A stretch of 64,000 nucleotides of DNA from Brugia malayi (Eukaryota; Nematoda; Chromadorea; Rhabditida; Onchocercidae), in NCBI RefSeq assembly GCF_000002995.4, contig NW_025062476.1, positions 1,979,001 through 2,043,000 on the forward strand, read 5' to 3'. Shown one piece after another: positions 35,965 to 47,358 of this stretch. The position numbers and the translations under genes are program-made. Position 1 is the first letter of the stretch. Every line of letters begins with the position of its first letter. A model generated the notes under the pieces. It made no database searches, was not told the origin of the DNA, and saw only the letters and a list, made by a program, of their open reading frames with translations.

Positions 35965-37537
35965 TATTTATTTTTTATTTATTTATTTATTTATTTGTTT
36001 ATTTTTGTTTTTAAATCATACAATTGCTTTTTATTAAGTTAGAAATTTTGCATTTTATGGAAAAAAAAAATTATAGACTTTTAAACCTATTATCAGGCGC
36101 TATTATCACTTGATAATATTACTAAACTTTCTAATGCTTTTTGCGCAAAATTTTTAAATTTGTAAAAATAAATATTATGAATTGTAGATTACATATGACT
36201 TACCAATAAGCATAATTTGTAATATATTATATGCATTACCTGCTTATATACTAAGTGGACTTCCACTCGATGGTACTTTCTATTGGCCATCTGTCTTCCT
36301 TTTCACGTTGATTGTTTACGTGCATGCAATTTTGTGGCGATACGTCACGTGGATTATAGCGTATAGTTGTTGCACGCGGATTTCTGCAATCATTGCAATT
36401 GGTTATATTTTTTAGATAAATTATTTATATATTTTATATTTAAATTAACTATGATAAAATAACTAAATGAAATTAAAGTATTAAAAAAGAAAAAAAGAAA
36501 GAAAGAAAGAAATGGGAATGCTTGAAATTTAAAATCAAATTTTTCATCTTTCTAAATAGCGTGAAAAATTCATTTTATCATTTTCAGTAATTCTGTTAAG
36601 TAATTCAGTGATGCTTTCCGGTTTTCTGATTCATCCAAATAGTTTTCCTGCACTGATCAAATTGCTATATTATTATAATCCAACAAAATTAGCTGGTGCA
36701 TTGTTAGCTGAAAATGAATTTCTTCGTCGAACAGCACTCACCGATTGGGTTACACTTTTGACCTCGTTGAACTAATGAATTCAGAAGTTTGATTAATTAT
36801 TATTAATAATAATAATAATGATAACTAATGATAATAATGATAAGAGATATCATACCTAGTTTTAACTCATAATTTTTGATAACATTTTTCAAATTTCTAA
36901 TGAATTGTTAAGATTACTTTGTAAAAACAAAAAATTCATCGTTTTTTTATCATATAAAAAATGTCCATTTTAATATGATTGTATATTATGAATTAAAAGT
37001 TAAATATTAACTGTTAGAGTAAAATATTGATGAATTTTAGTTCTTTGAAATGCTAATTGATAATTCAACTGCTAGCGGTAATGTCACAGAATTGTTAATT
37101 GGCTGCGAAAGGAAACAAATTTTAGCAAAAAAAATTAATAATGTAAACTTAAATGTTTATTCAATTAGAATTAAGCATTATTATTGATCCATTCAGAATT
37201 TTTATCATCCAAGCAAATTTTATTGATAAAATTTAAAAGCTTTTTTTTTTTTTTTTTCTTTTTTGATAATTGATTTTCATCATTTTTTTTTTTTCTTTCG
37301 TTGATTCAGTTAGATTAAAATTTTTGCCAAATATTTTTGCAGATGCCAATTTACACTGCTTCACATTGCTCTAAAATTCATGGATCACAAGCACTTTACT
37401 TCTCAGGCTTATCATTAGCTACATTTACATCATCTGTTGAACAACTTCAACAAGCCATTTATATTTATGCTATTTGGTTTATAATTATTTTTGTGATACT
37501 TTTATTTGTGGTACGTTTTAATCATAAAAAGATGTAG
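31777..37537 (+). CDS. ABCG-family half transporter, ABCG8 (sterolin-2)-like, with nucleotide-binding motifs lost
   Basis: Thirteen exons, phases all agreeing: 31777-31934, 32052-32183, 32342-32499, 32687-32919, 33036-33153, 33999-34178, 34473-34589, 34784-34976, 35333-35535, 35774-35850, 36188-36401, 36588-36748, 37343-37537 (2139 nt, 712 aa; human ABCG8 is 673). The frame aligns with ABCG8 from LSWTTSMSHHLQDISFTL through AYVNAQNVYPWLTVAQTL, FGLSSQMLAYFEQIGFPCP, FKNPCDYYVDLVTHD and a six-helix membrane domain. The catalytic motifs are erased: Walker A position reads LAILYAKESEMRILL (no GxxGxGKS/T), the signature is ELTIAERQR for LSGGERRR, Walker B is VIVITLLDILLSD for LILDEPTSGLD, and the H-loop is MAVQPPT with Val for His. 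Open frame over 13 exons argues against a pseudogene. If exon 12 is not spliced at 36748 the frame stops at 36775 without the last helix. Three splice sites lie inside tandem repeats. Confidence 0.8.
33148..33390 (+). repeat. 121-bp tandem duplication that copies the exon 5 donor
   Basis: Two imperfect 121-bp copies. Each has GCTGGTAAAGTTA, then GATAAAATTTAAGTAAAATT and TCAATTCT. The first copy begins with the last bases of exon 5 (exon end 33153, donor GTAAAG); the second repeats exon end plus donor 121 bases downstream (donor at 33275-33276). Confidence 0.8.
33536..34030 (+). repeat. 55-bp minisatellite carrying copies of the exon 6 acceptor
   Basis: Nine units of 55 bp. Each carries TTTGATTAG followed by AAGTGATAGTGATAACAC and TTTTAGATATACT. 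The ninth unit is the real intron/exon junction of exon 6 (AG at 33997-33998). Units 2-8 keep the same TTAG at 55-bp steps (AG ending near 33613 to 33943); unit 1 has TTAAAAG. Units before the last continue into TTTGAATGGATTGTAA, so an upstream acceptor would meet TGA after about eleven codons. Confidence 0.93.
34293..34485 (+). repeat. 27-bp minisatellite carrying in-frame copies of the exon 7 acceptor
   Basis: Seven units of AACAAAATATATTTTAG/TACTACTGAT. The seventh contains the real exon 7 acceptor (AG at 34471-34472). Six identical upstream copies lie at exact 27-bp steps from 34309-34310. Read in the gene's phase the unit is VLLITKYIL with no stop, so each upstream acceptor would add nine residues in frame. 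Confidence 0.95.
35876..35964. repeat. (ATT)n microsatellite in ABCG8-like intron 10
   Basis: About 28 uninterrupted ATT units, then TTTA/TTTG tetramers to about 36008. Confidence 0.95.
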
Positions 37538-39332
37538 CAAGTTATGCTAGAATATAATTCATTGTATTCTTAACTATTGCTATTGTCATTAAGTGCATAA
37601 TTGTATGAAAAAGATTAGAATATTTATCTTGATCTAAACTTTATCAAATAATTAATTATATATTTGAGAAAATTCCTTCAAATCTTTCTTATTTCGTTTC
37701 ATTTATTTGAAAAAAAAAAAAAAGCTTAAATTTATAGATTTTGGAAATTTCAAAAAGCTTCACGTGAAACTTTGAGATCTGAAAGATACAAAATTTACAA
37801 TTTAAAATAAGAGCTAAAGTTGAAGTTATTGGATGCAATTTAAGCTTCTCATTTGTATTTTTCGTAATACAAAGCAAAGATTAGTTACATAGAATAGGAG
37901 AAATTTTAGTTTTCGAAAATTTTTTCATCAGACAATTTTGCAACTACCTATATTATTTCTGTTTATCATTCCGAAAATATGCAAGAAATTATTTTTGTAA
38001 TTCTGCCATTCAAACTACAACAATGTAAGTCTTTAGGTTTTATTAAAATTTTAAAGAGTAAATGAAGTAACACTGATCGACTTGGAAAAATCAAAACATA
38101 AACTACTTGCAAACCTAAATGTTCTTAGCAATTAATGATTTAAGCTTTCTTGCAGCTATCATTTTCAACATTATAAATTTTTATTTACGACATAAATAAT
38201 ATCAATTGCTGATCATTTGAATTTAAATGAGTTTTTCTGAAGGATGAAGATATCAAAGAGTATCAGGAACACTACTATACTTATATAGGCATGATTCTTC
38301 CCCAATTTCGTTATTTGTTGTAATTGTTTGTAATACTAACATTTCTTATCAAAATTTATTGGACTATGTTTTAAAAAGAGAGAGAACTTGATTGAAAAAT
38401 ATAATAGTAAACATTATCTGATTAGCAGGACCGAATTAAATGCCAATTCTAATTACCTGCGCTATCACAAACAGCTCGCTTACCGGATTCTATTCATCTC
38501 AATTAAATTACCACTGATCGATTCCCATCTACTGTTAAACACCGACCACTTTGTGGTTCTTTTTAAGCTTATAATACAATAATTATTAATTACTCCTATC
38601 CAGTATTCCAAAAATCTAGACACCTGAATAATATTAACTTACAATTGGTTCAGCTTTTCTCACTTACTTTGTACTTGTAGCCAGGCATTATCGTAGAGGT
38701 CAAACTATCTTTATTGTTTATTCATTATCATTACACCATTAAATCCATGAGCTTGAGTCGTTATTAAATAGTCCCTACTAAATCATTAGATTTGTCTAGT
38801 GCTAATATTATTCATTATTTCGGAGACTTACTTGTGCGTCTCATCAAAAAAAAATTTTTTCTACCGATACCAAGATCCCTACCACTTTCCATAAATTCCC
38901 CATCGTTTAACAGTTTTACCTAATTCCTTTTATTTCTAGTGCATGAAATGACATTCCTAAAACTGCACTCGTTCTGGAGTTTAAGCAAGCATTACTTTGT
39001 AAATGGTCGGATTTTACTGTCACATACTAATTTTAGATCAAGTTTTGATCATATGAGAGCTACAATGTCGGTGAATTGAATTTGGGGTTTGCAGCACCAA
39101 ATGATATGTACACAGGAAATAACAGAAAGTATTATTGCTATGAACGAAGAAAAAATTTCGGTTATTTCATTTATAACTGAGTTATTTCACACACACATTA
39201 CCCCCAACCCAAAAAAAAAAAAGATATCAAAGAAAAAAAAGAGGAAAAAACCAAAACCTGCAAAATATAGACATGTATTGCTGAACATAAATACCGAAAC
39301 TGAAACCGAAACAACTAAATGATGGTAAAATA
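37538..39332. other. Region between convergent ABCG8-like and COG4; unexplained higher-GC part
   Basis: The genes on both sides point into this 1.8-kb stretch, so it should hold two 3' UTRs. From about 38,380 the sequence is clearly richer in C and G than other intergenic DNA here. On the minus strand strong donor-like sites occur (ACAAAGTAAGTGAG near 38670, ATCCGGTAAGCG near 38480), but I could not chain them into an in-phase gene. Confidence 0.45.
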
Positions 39333-42300
39333 TCAAAACGAAGCATTTTTAATGGCATCGGACGGCAAATCAATTCGTAGTGTAAGTAATTTCATCGCTT
39401 CATCGCTTGTTAATGTAAGATTATGATGCTGTAACTGATGGAAGCACTCTTCTGCCTCTGCGACGCTGTCTACATTTATTATAGATACTATCTAAAAAGC
39501 ACGAATAGTTGAACAGTCAATGATCTGTTAAGCGAAAATTTAAAGTCATTAACAAATCCCATAAATCAGAACGATTTTACGAAATTTTTTTTACCTAAGC
39601 TGTTGCTGGAATGTAACATTTCAATGTCCGATTCTGACATAGAAATTCAGCAGTATCAATAAGAATTCAAAAAAAAATGTGGTGATTCTGCTAAGAATGA
39701 TAAGTGAAATACCTGAGATAACCTCGTACATTTCTCACGTACGACCCAACCAGCAATGTTCGTCAGATATGAGCTCAAAGAACGGAAATCTTTGTCAAGT
39801 TGCAAACCACCAAGTCGATTATAAACATTTTTCATTATTACACGCTCGAACTGCATAGAAACTTCAGCACAAACTGCCACTAGCAATTCCTTCAATCATT
39901 TTTTCGCTAACAAAATTTCAGGAGAACAACTTCAGCAATTCGAAGCCCTCCTTAGGAAAGTTATATGCGTAATAATTATCAGATTACCTGGTAATTAACA
40001 GGAACAAGCAACGGCTCAAAAGCTGCTAACTGGCGATCAAGTGTTGCAATGAAATTTTCCATGAACGGATCTTCTGCTTCAAAATCAGCGAATTCACTCT
40101 CAGAAGGAGTATGAGTAACATTTAAGTAGAGGTCCATGCTAAACAAATTTATCGTTTTTGACTTATTTTTCCAAATAATTTTGCGAACGCTTCCAACTTT
40201 TAATAAATTAAAATATAAGTTGCTTTAGTGGAAAATATCTATCTGATGCAAAAAATAAAAAATGAAGAAAACAGTACACAGGTTTCAGTTTAGGTCGAAA
40301 TACAGCTGTGCACAATTTATCAACGCCAATATTTGCAGAACTGTCGAATTTTCGTACCAAATCGTCCAGCTGACTAACAGCATTTTCCAGCTTGCCCTTT
40401 TCAAGTTCACTTACCTACAAAAATTTTTAAGAAAAAAAACTAACAAACGAAACTCCGGCTTAAATTTCTCTAAAACTGCTCAACCTGTTCCTTCATGAAA
40501 CTTTTAACATACCTATAAAGTTTAAATCCTTTTACTTCTTCTTTCTTTTTCTTCCGCAAAAAAATAAGAAAAAGCCTATATTTTAAAAAACATAGAAATG
40601 TCATACCTCAGTCAGGTGCTTTTCAAAATCTTCCAATAACCCTTTTTTTAATGCTTTCGTACATTCAGCTGACGCACGAACGTTGTTTAAAGCAGTTAAG
40701 AAAATCTGGAAGAATAAACTTATTGAGAAGTTATACTTCCTAGATCTTAAATTACTTTCACAAGTTCAAATCACTCTATGTGCAAGAGAGACCTTTGTGC
40801 CAAAAACATCAAATCCAAAAGTAAAGCACCAGCTCAGCTAAGATTCGACCAATTCCTTGGGCAATATAAAAACTATTTTTAAATATAATTTAAATATACG
40901 AAAAGGAAGTAGGATAGTCTCTGAGGAATATATCTTATCTACAAGAGACATTGCACTATTAAAAATATTTCGGCATTGCACCAAAACTCCGTAAATGCTC
41001 ACTTCTTTCAGCTTCTCAAGTCCAGAATCTGCGACTATTTTTCCATGTTGTATAGCATTATATGCTGTTTGCGCCGTTTGATATGCTTCGGCAGTCCAAC
41101 CTGCACCCGGATAACCACTCTAAACATTTACATTTGACTAAAAGTTTTTTTTTTTTTTTTTTGAAAATTACAAGAAAAGTTCGGAGATGAAATATGACAG
41201 GAAGAAAATTATAAACTTTCAAGAACACTTGCCTTGATACCCTGAAATATATATTTCAGAAAATCTGCTTCTAATGCAGTTACACCATTATTTAACACAG
41301 CACATGTACAATCCACTGATGACGAACTGAGAGAACGCCTTACACATTTGCGAATAATGAAAAACACATCATCAAGCATAGAGCTGAAAAATTTCCCAGT
41401 TAAAGTTCCAAATCTTTCATCAAATTTTTATTACGTTACTAGAAATTTTTTAAAATTAATTCTATGTGTTAGTAAAATTTCTGAAAACGATTATTCATAT
41501 GACTTCCTCTATAGCATAACTAACAAACAGTGAGAAAAATGAAGGTATATTGTGAAGCTGTGTTCAAATATTGTAAAATATAATGCAATGACATGCCATT
41601 GATTAACATATTGATTTCATAGCATTGAAAGGAAAACTGATATAAATTATGATGAACGATTAGTTCAGCACCTTGTTAAACTGTCGACTTCTTTTAAATC
41701 CATAGTCATTGCCTTTGCGACCGATTCCGTCATATAAAATTGTTCCATGAGCACATATTGACCCAATAGCTCCTAAAATTCGAAAGATTTTGAAACTGTT
41801 TAATTATTATGGGAAATTCACTATTATAATATTTTACAAAATTATCGGATCAAATAGATGGGAAAAATATGATCATATCAAATACATTCACAAATACCTG
41901 CATTCTTGTTCCAAGAACCGACCGCAGAACCAAATCATCCAATTTGTTATTTCTTTCACGCTTCTGTTTTGCTCTAAGTTCTTCTGAAAGCCGTTTATTT
42001 TCATCATTCATCTGATCCTCATCAAATTCTCTTGGCTAAAAAAATTTTTCAAATTAAGTGCTTCAAAAAAAAAAATCTTCATTGGAATAAATCTTGTTTT
42101 TTTTAAAACTACTTTGACAAGGAATAAAAAAGCTTTACCGCACCTGTTGAGGAAAATGTTTTTAAATAACAAAAAATAAGTTTTTAATCTAAATTTATAA
42201 TAAGCGCACCTGCTCATCAGTTTTCATATTTGCCATATTCAGTCGTCTCTTAAGATACCGCCAATAAAGATGGGTCCTAGTGTGCATAAGTGTTACTTCG

Positions 42301-44957
42301 GACAACAATACATCTAGTTCTAAGACGTCGATTTTATCTAAAATAAAGCGATTATTGAAACCCTAAAAAGAAGAAATCAATGAGTATAGAAAATAGTTCT
42401 TTTGATAAATACTGCGATATTTTGTTTTTATGATTTATATCAAACAAATTAGTGATTAAGTCATGATTTTATTATTTTCAGTGTAACTAAAATTCTCGAA
42501 AATGAAAGTTTGAAGGTCTTGACAATGACACGTATAATATATTAACCTAGTGGGTATTTGTCTGAGTTTCTTGTTATTTTTTCAACCATTTTTGCTTTGC
42601 TATCAAACTGTCTGTTCTTCATGAATGCATCAATGATCCGTTCCGCTTCTTTATCGCATTCTTTCTGAAAAGGGATAACATCTTTAACTTAACCAAATCA
42701 AGTTCTTCATTATTCTCTATGTAACGAAATATTATCCTTGTTCTTCTAAATTTCTCCATAAAATTAGGAAAAAAAAGAACAGAAAGTAATTATTCACCTG
42801 CAGTATTTCAATCAATGATACCAACTTATCCGGACCGTATGAGGAACCAATCAATGGCTCATATACTTGTATTTCACGAGCTATTCCTGAAATTCAACTG
42901 ACCGTTACAAACTGCTTTATCATGAATAACTTGAACACATTAATCTTCGAATTTACCTTCAAAAAGCATTGTCAATGCATCTGCATAAAGCACGCTTATT
43001 CTCGTATCATCAATACCACCAGCTAGCATTACCTTTAAAAAAGGCGATATAAATTAAAAAGAAGATGGAAGTGAGAAAAATTTACAATTGCATGAACCAA
43101 ATGTTGTTGTTTTTTGAATTCGCATAAAATTTTAAATACGAAATCAGTAATAACATCTAAATTAAAATTATTCTTCTTAAACGGTGATAGCAGACACCAC
43201 TAATAAACTTTAAGCACAGTATCATTAAATATTTACTTAACACGAGATATAAGAACAAAACCTATTGAGGAACTTCCATTTACAAAAACTGAAAATTATG
43301 AGCTTACTTTATAATTCCGCTCTGCAAATTGATGGATCTCACTACAAAGATAATTGCCAATCAGTTCGATACCTTTCATGTGTTCATTAAGTAGTGGAAA
43401 CAACTTGAAAAATCTTTGAATTGAGGCAACATCATTGTCTTCAACAGCCTAAAAAGCTCAGAAAAGTGAAAACAAAAAATAAAACTACGAGAAAATTATA
43501 AGAACGAGAAAAACCATTGGAAACCATATGGTAGAAACCATAGAAAAGTAATGTATAAGTGGTAGTTATCACGATAAAACAATTTTTTATTTTTGTTAGA
43601 TGATTTTTAAACTCAATTTTAAATCCAATCTTGTTAATAGTGCTATAATAATAATTGATTAGTAGAACTGATCATGGGCTAAAACGCAACAAAGGGAACT
43701 GTGATAAAATTACTTGGTTGAAGCGTTTTTCAATTATTGATTTCATTTCATTAGCTGCTTCTCGCAAAATCTCGTAACTTTTCCCCATTGACTGATCTAC
43801 ACAAAAAGCAATTAATTACAATAACTGAAAAAAAAAGGATTAATTTTTCTTATTTTTATTGCTCACCTTTCGCTTCTCCGTGATCACTCATTTGAAAAAT
43901 TGTTGTATCCAAAGTCAAAAATTTATGAATATGTCTAGCAGCTAATTCATAATCCTCCTGTTCTATGGCAGAACGTACACCGTCCGCACAAGTACGCAAA
44001 TCCATTAAATCACTGACCCGCTGTAAACATTCAACTACTCGGCCTTTCGCTATATCCAGTGCCAAAACCTGAAGTTGAGGATAATACTATTCAAAAGATC
44101 ATGTCTAGCCAATAAAAATAAAAATTTATCAAAATTAAAATTTAAAAAATTAGAAGATTAAATTACTTTGCTTGAAATACTATCTGCTAAACCAGAAATC
44201 ATTTTCAGTTTAGTAGCGAGTTGTTTGGTATCGGATTCAACCAAAGTCATTTGATTCTTGAGACGTGTGAGTGCCAAATTAAATGGTAAAGAGATATCTG
44301 AGCTCGGCGTATGTTCTGCTGAAATAAAAATCAAATTATTTGGAAAGCTTTTTTATGTCAACAGAAAAAAATCATCAGTAGCAGTACCTTCACTAACTGA
44401 AGTCTTACGCAGCATTTCATCTAAGCTTTTGATCAGTGCTTCTTCTTCTTCTACTTTTGCTGCCATTTGTTCCCTGTAGAAAAAAAAAAAAATAAGTGCA
44501 AAAGAACTTCAGACCATAATGGAAAGAAAATAAAAAATCTAATGAATGATTCATACCTCAAAGTGGATAATGTGACATCGAAATCAAACTGAAGATCTTC
44601 TGGCCGTTTTGGTTTTGACCGCAATGAACCGTTCGGGACGTCCACTAAAACAATGTTTTGCGCTTTTAAAATATAAATCAAGGACCAGTAATTCAAGGCC
44701 GATGTTACATTATTGTCATGATATTTCCCATAAGCACTGAATTATTAATCCTAAATATTTTTGTTGGATATGTATATTTTTCAAAACTCTCAATCGAACA
44801 ACTTTAAAAAGACATCAAATAACTGAAATATCAGCCCACTGAATAGAAGTTGAAAATCAAAACACTGACCACCAAATGTTTTCATTTCTCTCGGTTTGTT
44901 GCATGCTCCAGCTGTAGAATTCACAGAAACAGCATCGTGGATATTCATTGACTGCAT
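39333..44957 (-). CDS. COG4: Conserved oligomeric Golgi complex subunit 4
   Basis: Twenty minus-strand exons, phases agreeing: 44870-44957, 44557-44644, 44388-44473, 44167-44318, 43867-44068, 43714-43796, 43308-43448, 42957-43032, 42798-42886, 42547-42664, 42210-42337, 41898-42035, 41672-41772, 41233-41383, 41003-41119, 40607-40705, 40278-40414, 39988-40138, 39713-39889, 39333-39491 (2481 nt, 826 aa; human COG4 is 785). COG4 belongs to lobe A of the COG tethering complex that directs retrograde vesicles to Golgi cisternae and binds SNAREs. Landmarks: AKGRVVECLQRVSDLMDLRT, EDYELAARHIHKFLTLD, IQRFFKLFPLL, YADALTMLFEG, YEPLIGSSYGPDKL, LLSEVTLMHTRTHLYWRYLK, ELLGQYVLMEQFYM, DDVFFIIRKC and, near the C-terminus, VYNRLGGLQLDKDFRSL. 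Exon 14 ends at a GC donor (AAG/GCAAGT), and exon 19 uses an unusual acceptor (TTGAAG/GAATTG). The N-terminal 60 residues are not conserved; the first ATG after acceptor TTTAG at 44988 was chosen. Confidence 0.93.
41120..41232 (-). other. GC-AG intron of COG4
   Basis: The donor is AAG/GCAAGT instead of GT. Joining at the GC donor gives phase 0 and continues the COG4 frame as QGIKSGYPGAGWTAE, which aligns with the family. The nearby GT (G/GTATCA) would shift frame and hit a stop. Confidence 0.8.
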
Positions 44958-44971
44958 GCTTGACAAACTTT

Positions 44972-45311
<340 letters not shown>

Positions 45312-46039
45312 TTAGATCTGCAATGTTTTGGATAGCAATATTAACATCCATTACCAACAAAAAAAAAAAAAGAAAAGAGAAAATTACAGTGAACTAGGAA
45401 TCTAAAGGTAAATAACTATCTATATTGTTACAATTATTTAGAGTTCGAAAAATGAAGAAGAAGCAACAGACTGCTTAACAAATTTGAACACTGCAAATAA
45501 ATCGATTCATTACTCCCATATGCATATATTGTTCATACAGTTAGAAACTCTTACAGTTTGAAATTTATAACAGTGAAAGCGTTTAATAACAATGTAGAAG
45601 AAATGATCAGTTCAGAGAACATATCTAATTAGTTCCAATTGCATTCCTCCATTCCAGTATCAAATTACGATCACTGAAAAAAAAAAAAAAAAATCAACGA
45701 ATTACAAATTTTCTTTTTATCAATCATTCAACTCTTATTATGTTTATAGCAAATTATAATCGCAAATAAATTTAGTTTATGTCTAACAAATTTAGATCAA
45801 TCAAGTTTAGCTTAAACAAACTCCAATCCAACTTCACTTTCACCTATTTTAGCTGCATGTTGTTTTCAGCGCAACATTCATCAACAAAAACACAATCCTC
45901 TCTTTCTTGCTAATCTTTCCTCCAAATTACCCACCACACACATTTGACTTTCCCAACGGGAATCACAACTACCCAATTAACCAATATTGCCCATATCCAC
46001 TGACACCTTACCCAGTACCGGAATTGGGAAGCAAACGAA

Positions 46040-46266
46040 ATGGGCGGGGCCACTATGAAATTATTAAATTCTAAGGATCCTGAAAAGATTGTATTCTCCG
46101 GATTAACAGATAACGGATTAGCTGTTGGATGGGATTGGTGAAGTGTTCCTTAGAATTGCTAACCTTTTTATAAATTTTCAGTGAAATACTTGAATTGTCC
46201 TATTGCTGGATTAAACTTTGGTTATTTCATTTCAGGAACATTCCGGAAACGGAAACAAAGAAATGA
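46040..46266 (+). CDS. Possible 42-residue micro-protein, unknown function
   Basis: Two exons, 46040-46137 and 46236-46266, with donor GTGAAG, acceptor TTTCAG and matching phase. It begins MGGATMKLLNSKDPEKIVF, continues SGLTDNGLAVGWDW and ends NIPETETKK. Codons around the start are GC-rich (GGCGGGGCC), unlike the flanks. Without splicing the frame stops directly after GWDW, so the intron adds nine residues. It lies on the plus strand, head-to-head with the minus-strand tail-anchored/COG4 unit. I do not recognise a family; a longer transcript with further exons is possible. Confidence 0.35.
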
Positions 46267-47358
46267 AAGAAGAATGTCATGTCAAACAAGAGAAAAAAGA
46301 TTTTATTCATAACAGCTAAAATCAACAGTAATCTTTCATTTTGCGCAAATAGAAAAATTGAAATGCGTACTATTCTAACTATAGCAGGGATTAGCGCAAA
46401 TGTCCATCGCTGCTGCTATAGCTAGAAAGAACAGTTCAAATGGTTGATGAAGTGAAGCAGTTGAAAGACAATGGTAAATTGACCAGTATATAACATAAAT
46501 AAGCATTTCAATCTGTTACATTTTCTCACAACACAACAAATTTTCCCATATGGCTGAAGCAGTTCAGTTCAGGCGGTAAAGTGCAAAGGTTATCAGGGTC
46601 ATGACACTTTCTTATGCACCTGCACAGTTCTCCTTATCAATTAATTTGTGCAGCTATTTGCTATGTATTCATTCGTTAATATCAAGTAAGATAAGCAAAC
46701 TTATCAATGCTTATCTTAGAGAATAAATTAATCGCCAAAAGATTTCTTGATAAATAATAAAAACTCAAAAGTTTTTCAAGTTTTACCACATTAAGTAATC
46801 GAACATACGGAAATACCAAAGAAAATTTCTGCACAACTGAATACACAAATAACAACTGTAACTTATAAATTTACAAATCGCTTATTTTAAAAAAAAAAAG
46901 AATCAAAATTTCTTCCAGATTTTCCTTCAGATTTGAATAGGCATAAAACTTAAAGCAATTTTCAAAAACGTTCCGATAATTTCCAAAATTTTGAAGACCA
47001 ATTTAATTATTTTTCCCAATCTTCTTAACACCAATTATAATACTGACATCTTTATCAACAGTAATTATCATTCATAAATTTAAAAGCTTTGTTTCAAACA
47101 CAACATAAAAGAGAGATCTCAAAAATAACTGGCTCTGTTAAAGAATACTTGCATATTTCATAAGAGAATTAAAACTTGAAAAGATAAAGAAAGTGTATAA
47201 TTTATTTATTTTTTTTTTTTTTGTTAATCACTTTTTAAAGCATTTCCAAATTCACTGTAAATGAGGGAAAATATATGCATTGAAGGGATTTAGCTTCAGT
47301 AAGAATCAAATTTTGATGACAACAGTGTGACTTCATTAGAACTGTAGAAGTGCAAAAT
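46267..47358. other. Intergenic region between the micro-protein and PTR 3' end
   Basis: No exon supported. TTTATT at 47201-47206 and 47205-47210 (AATAAA on the minus strand) are probable poly(A) signals for PTR, about 150 bases past its stop. Confidence 0.5.
47201..47210 (-). terminator. Probable poly(A) signals of PTR
   Basis: Two overlapping minus-strand AATAAA hexamers about 150 bases past the PTR stop. Confidence 0.5.

Noticed and set aside
40262..40498. Plus-strand 78-codon frame
   Set aside because: Antisense shadow of COG4 exon 17.
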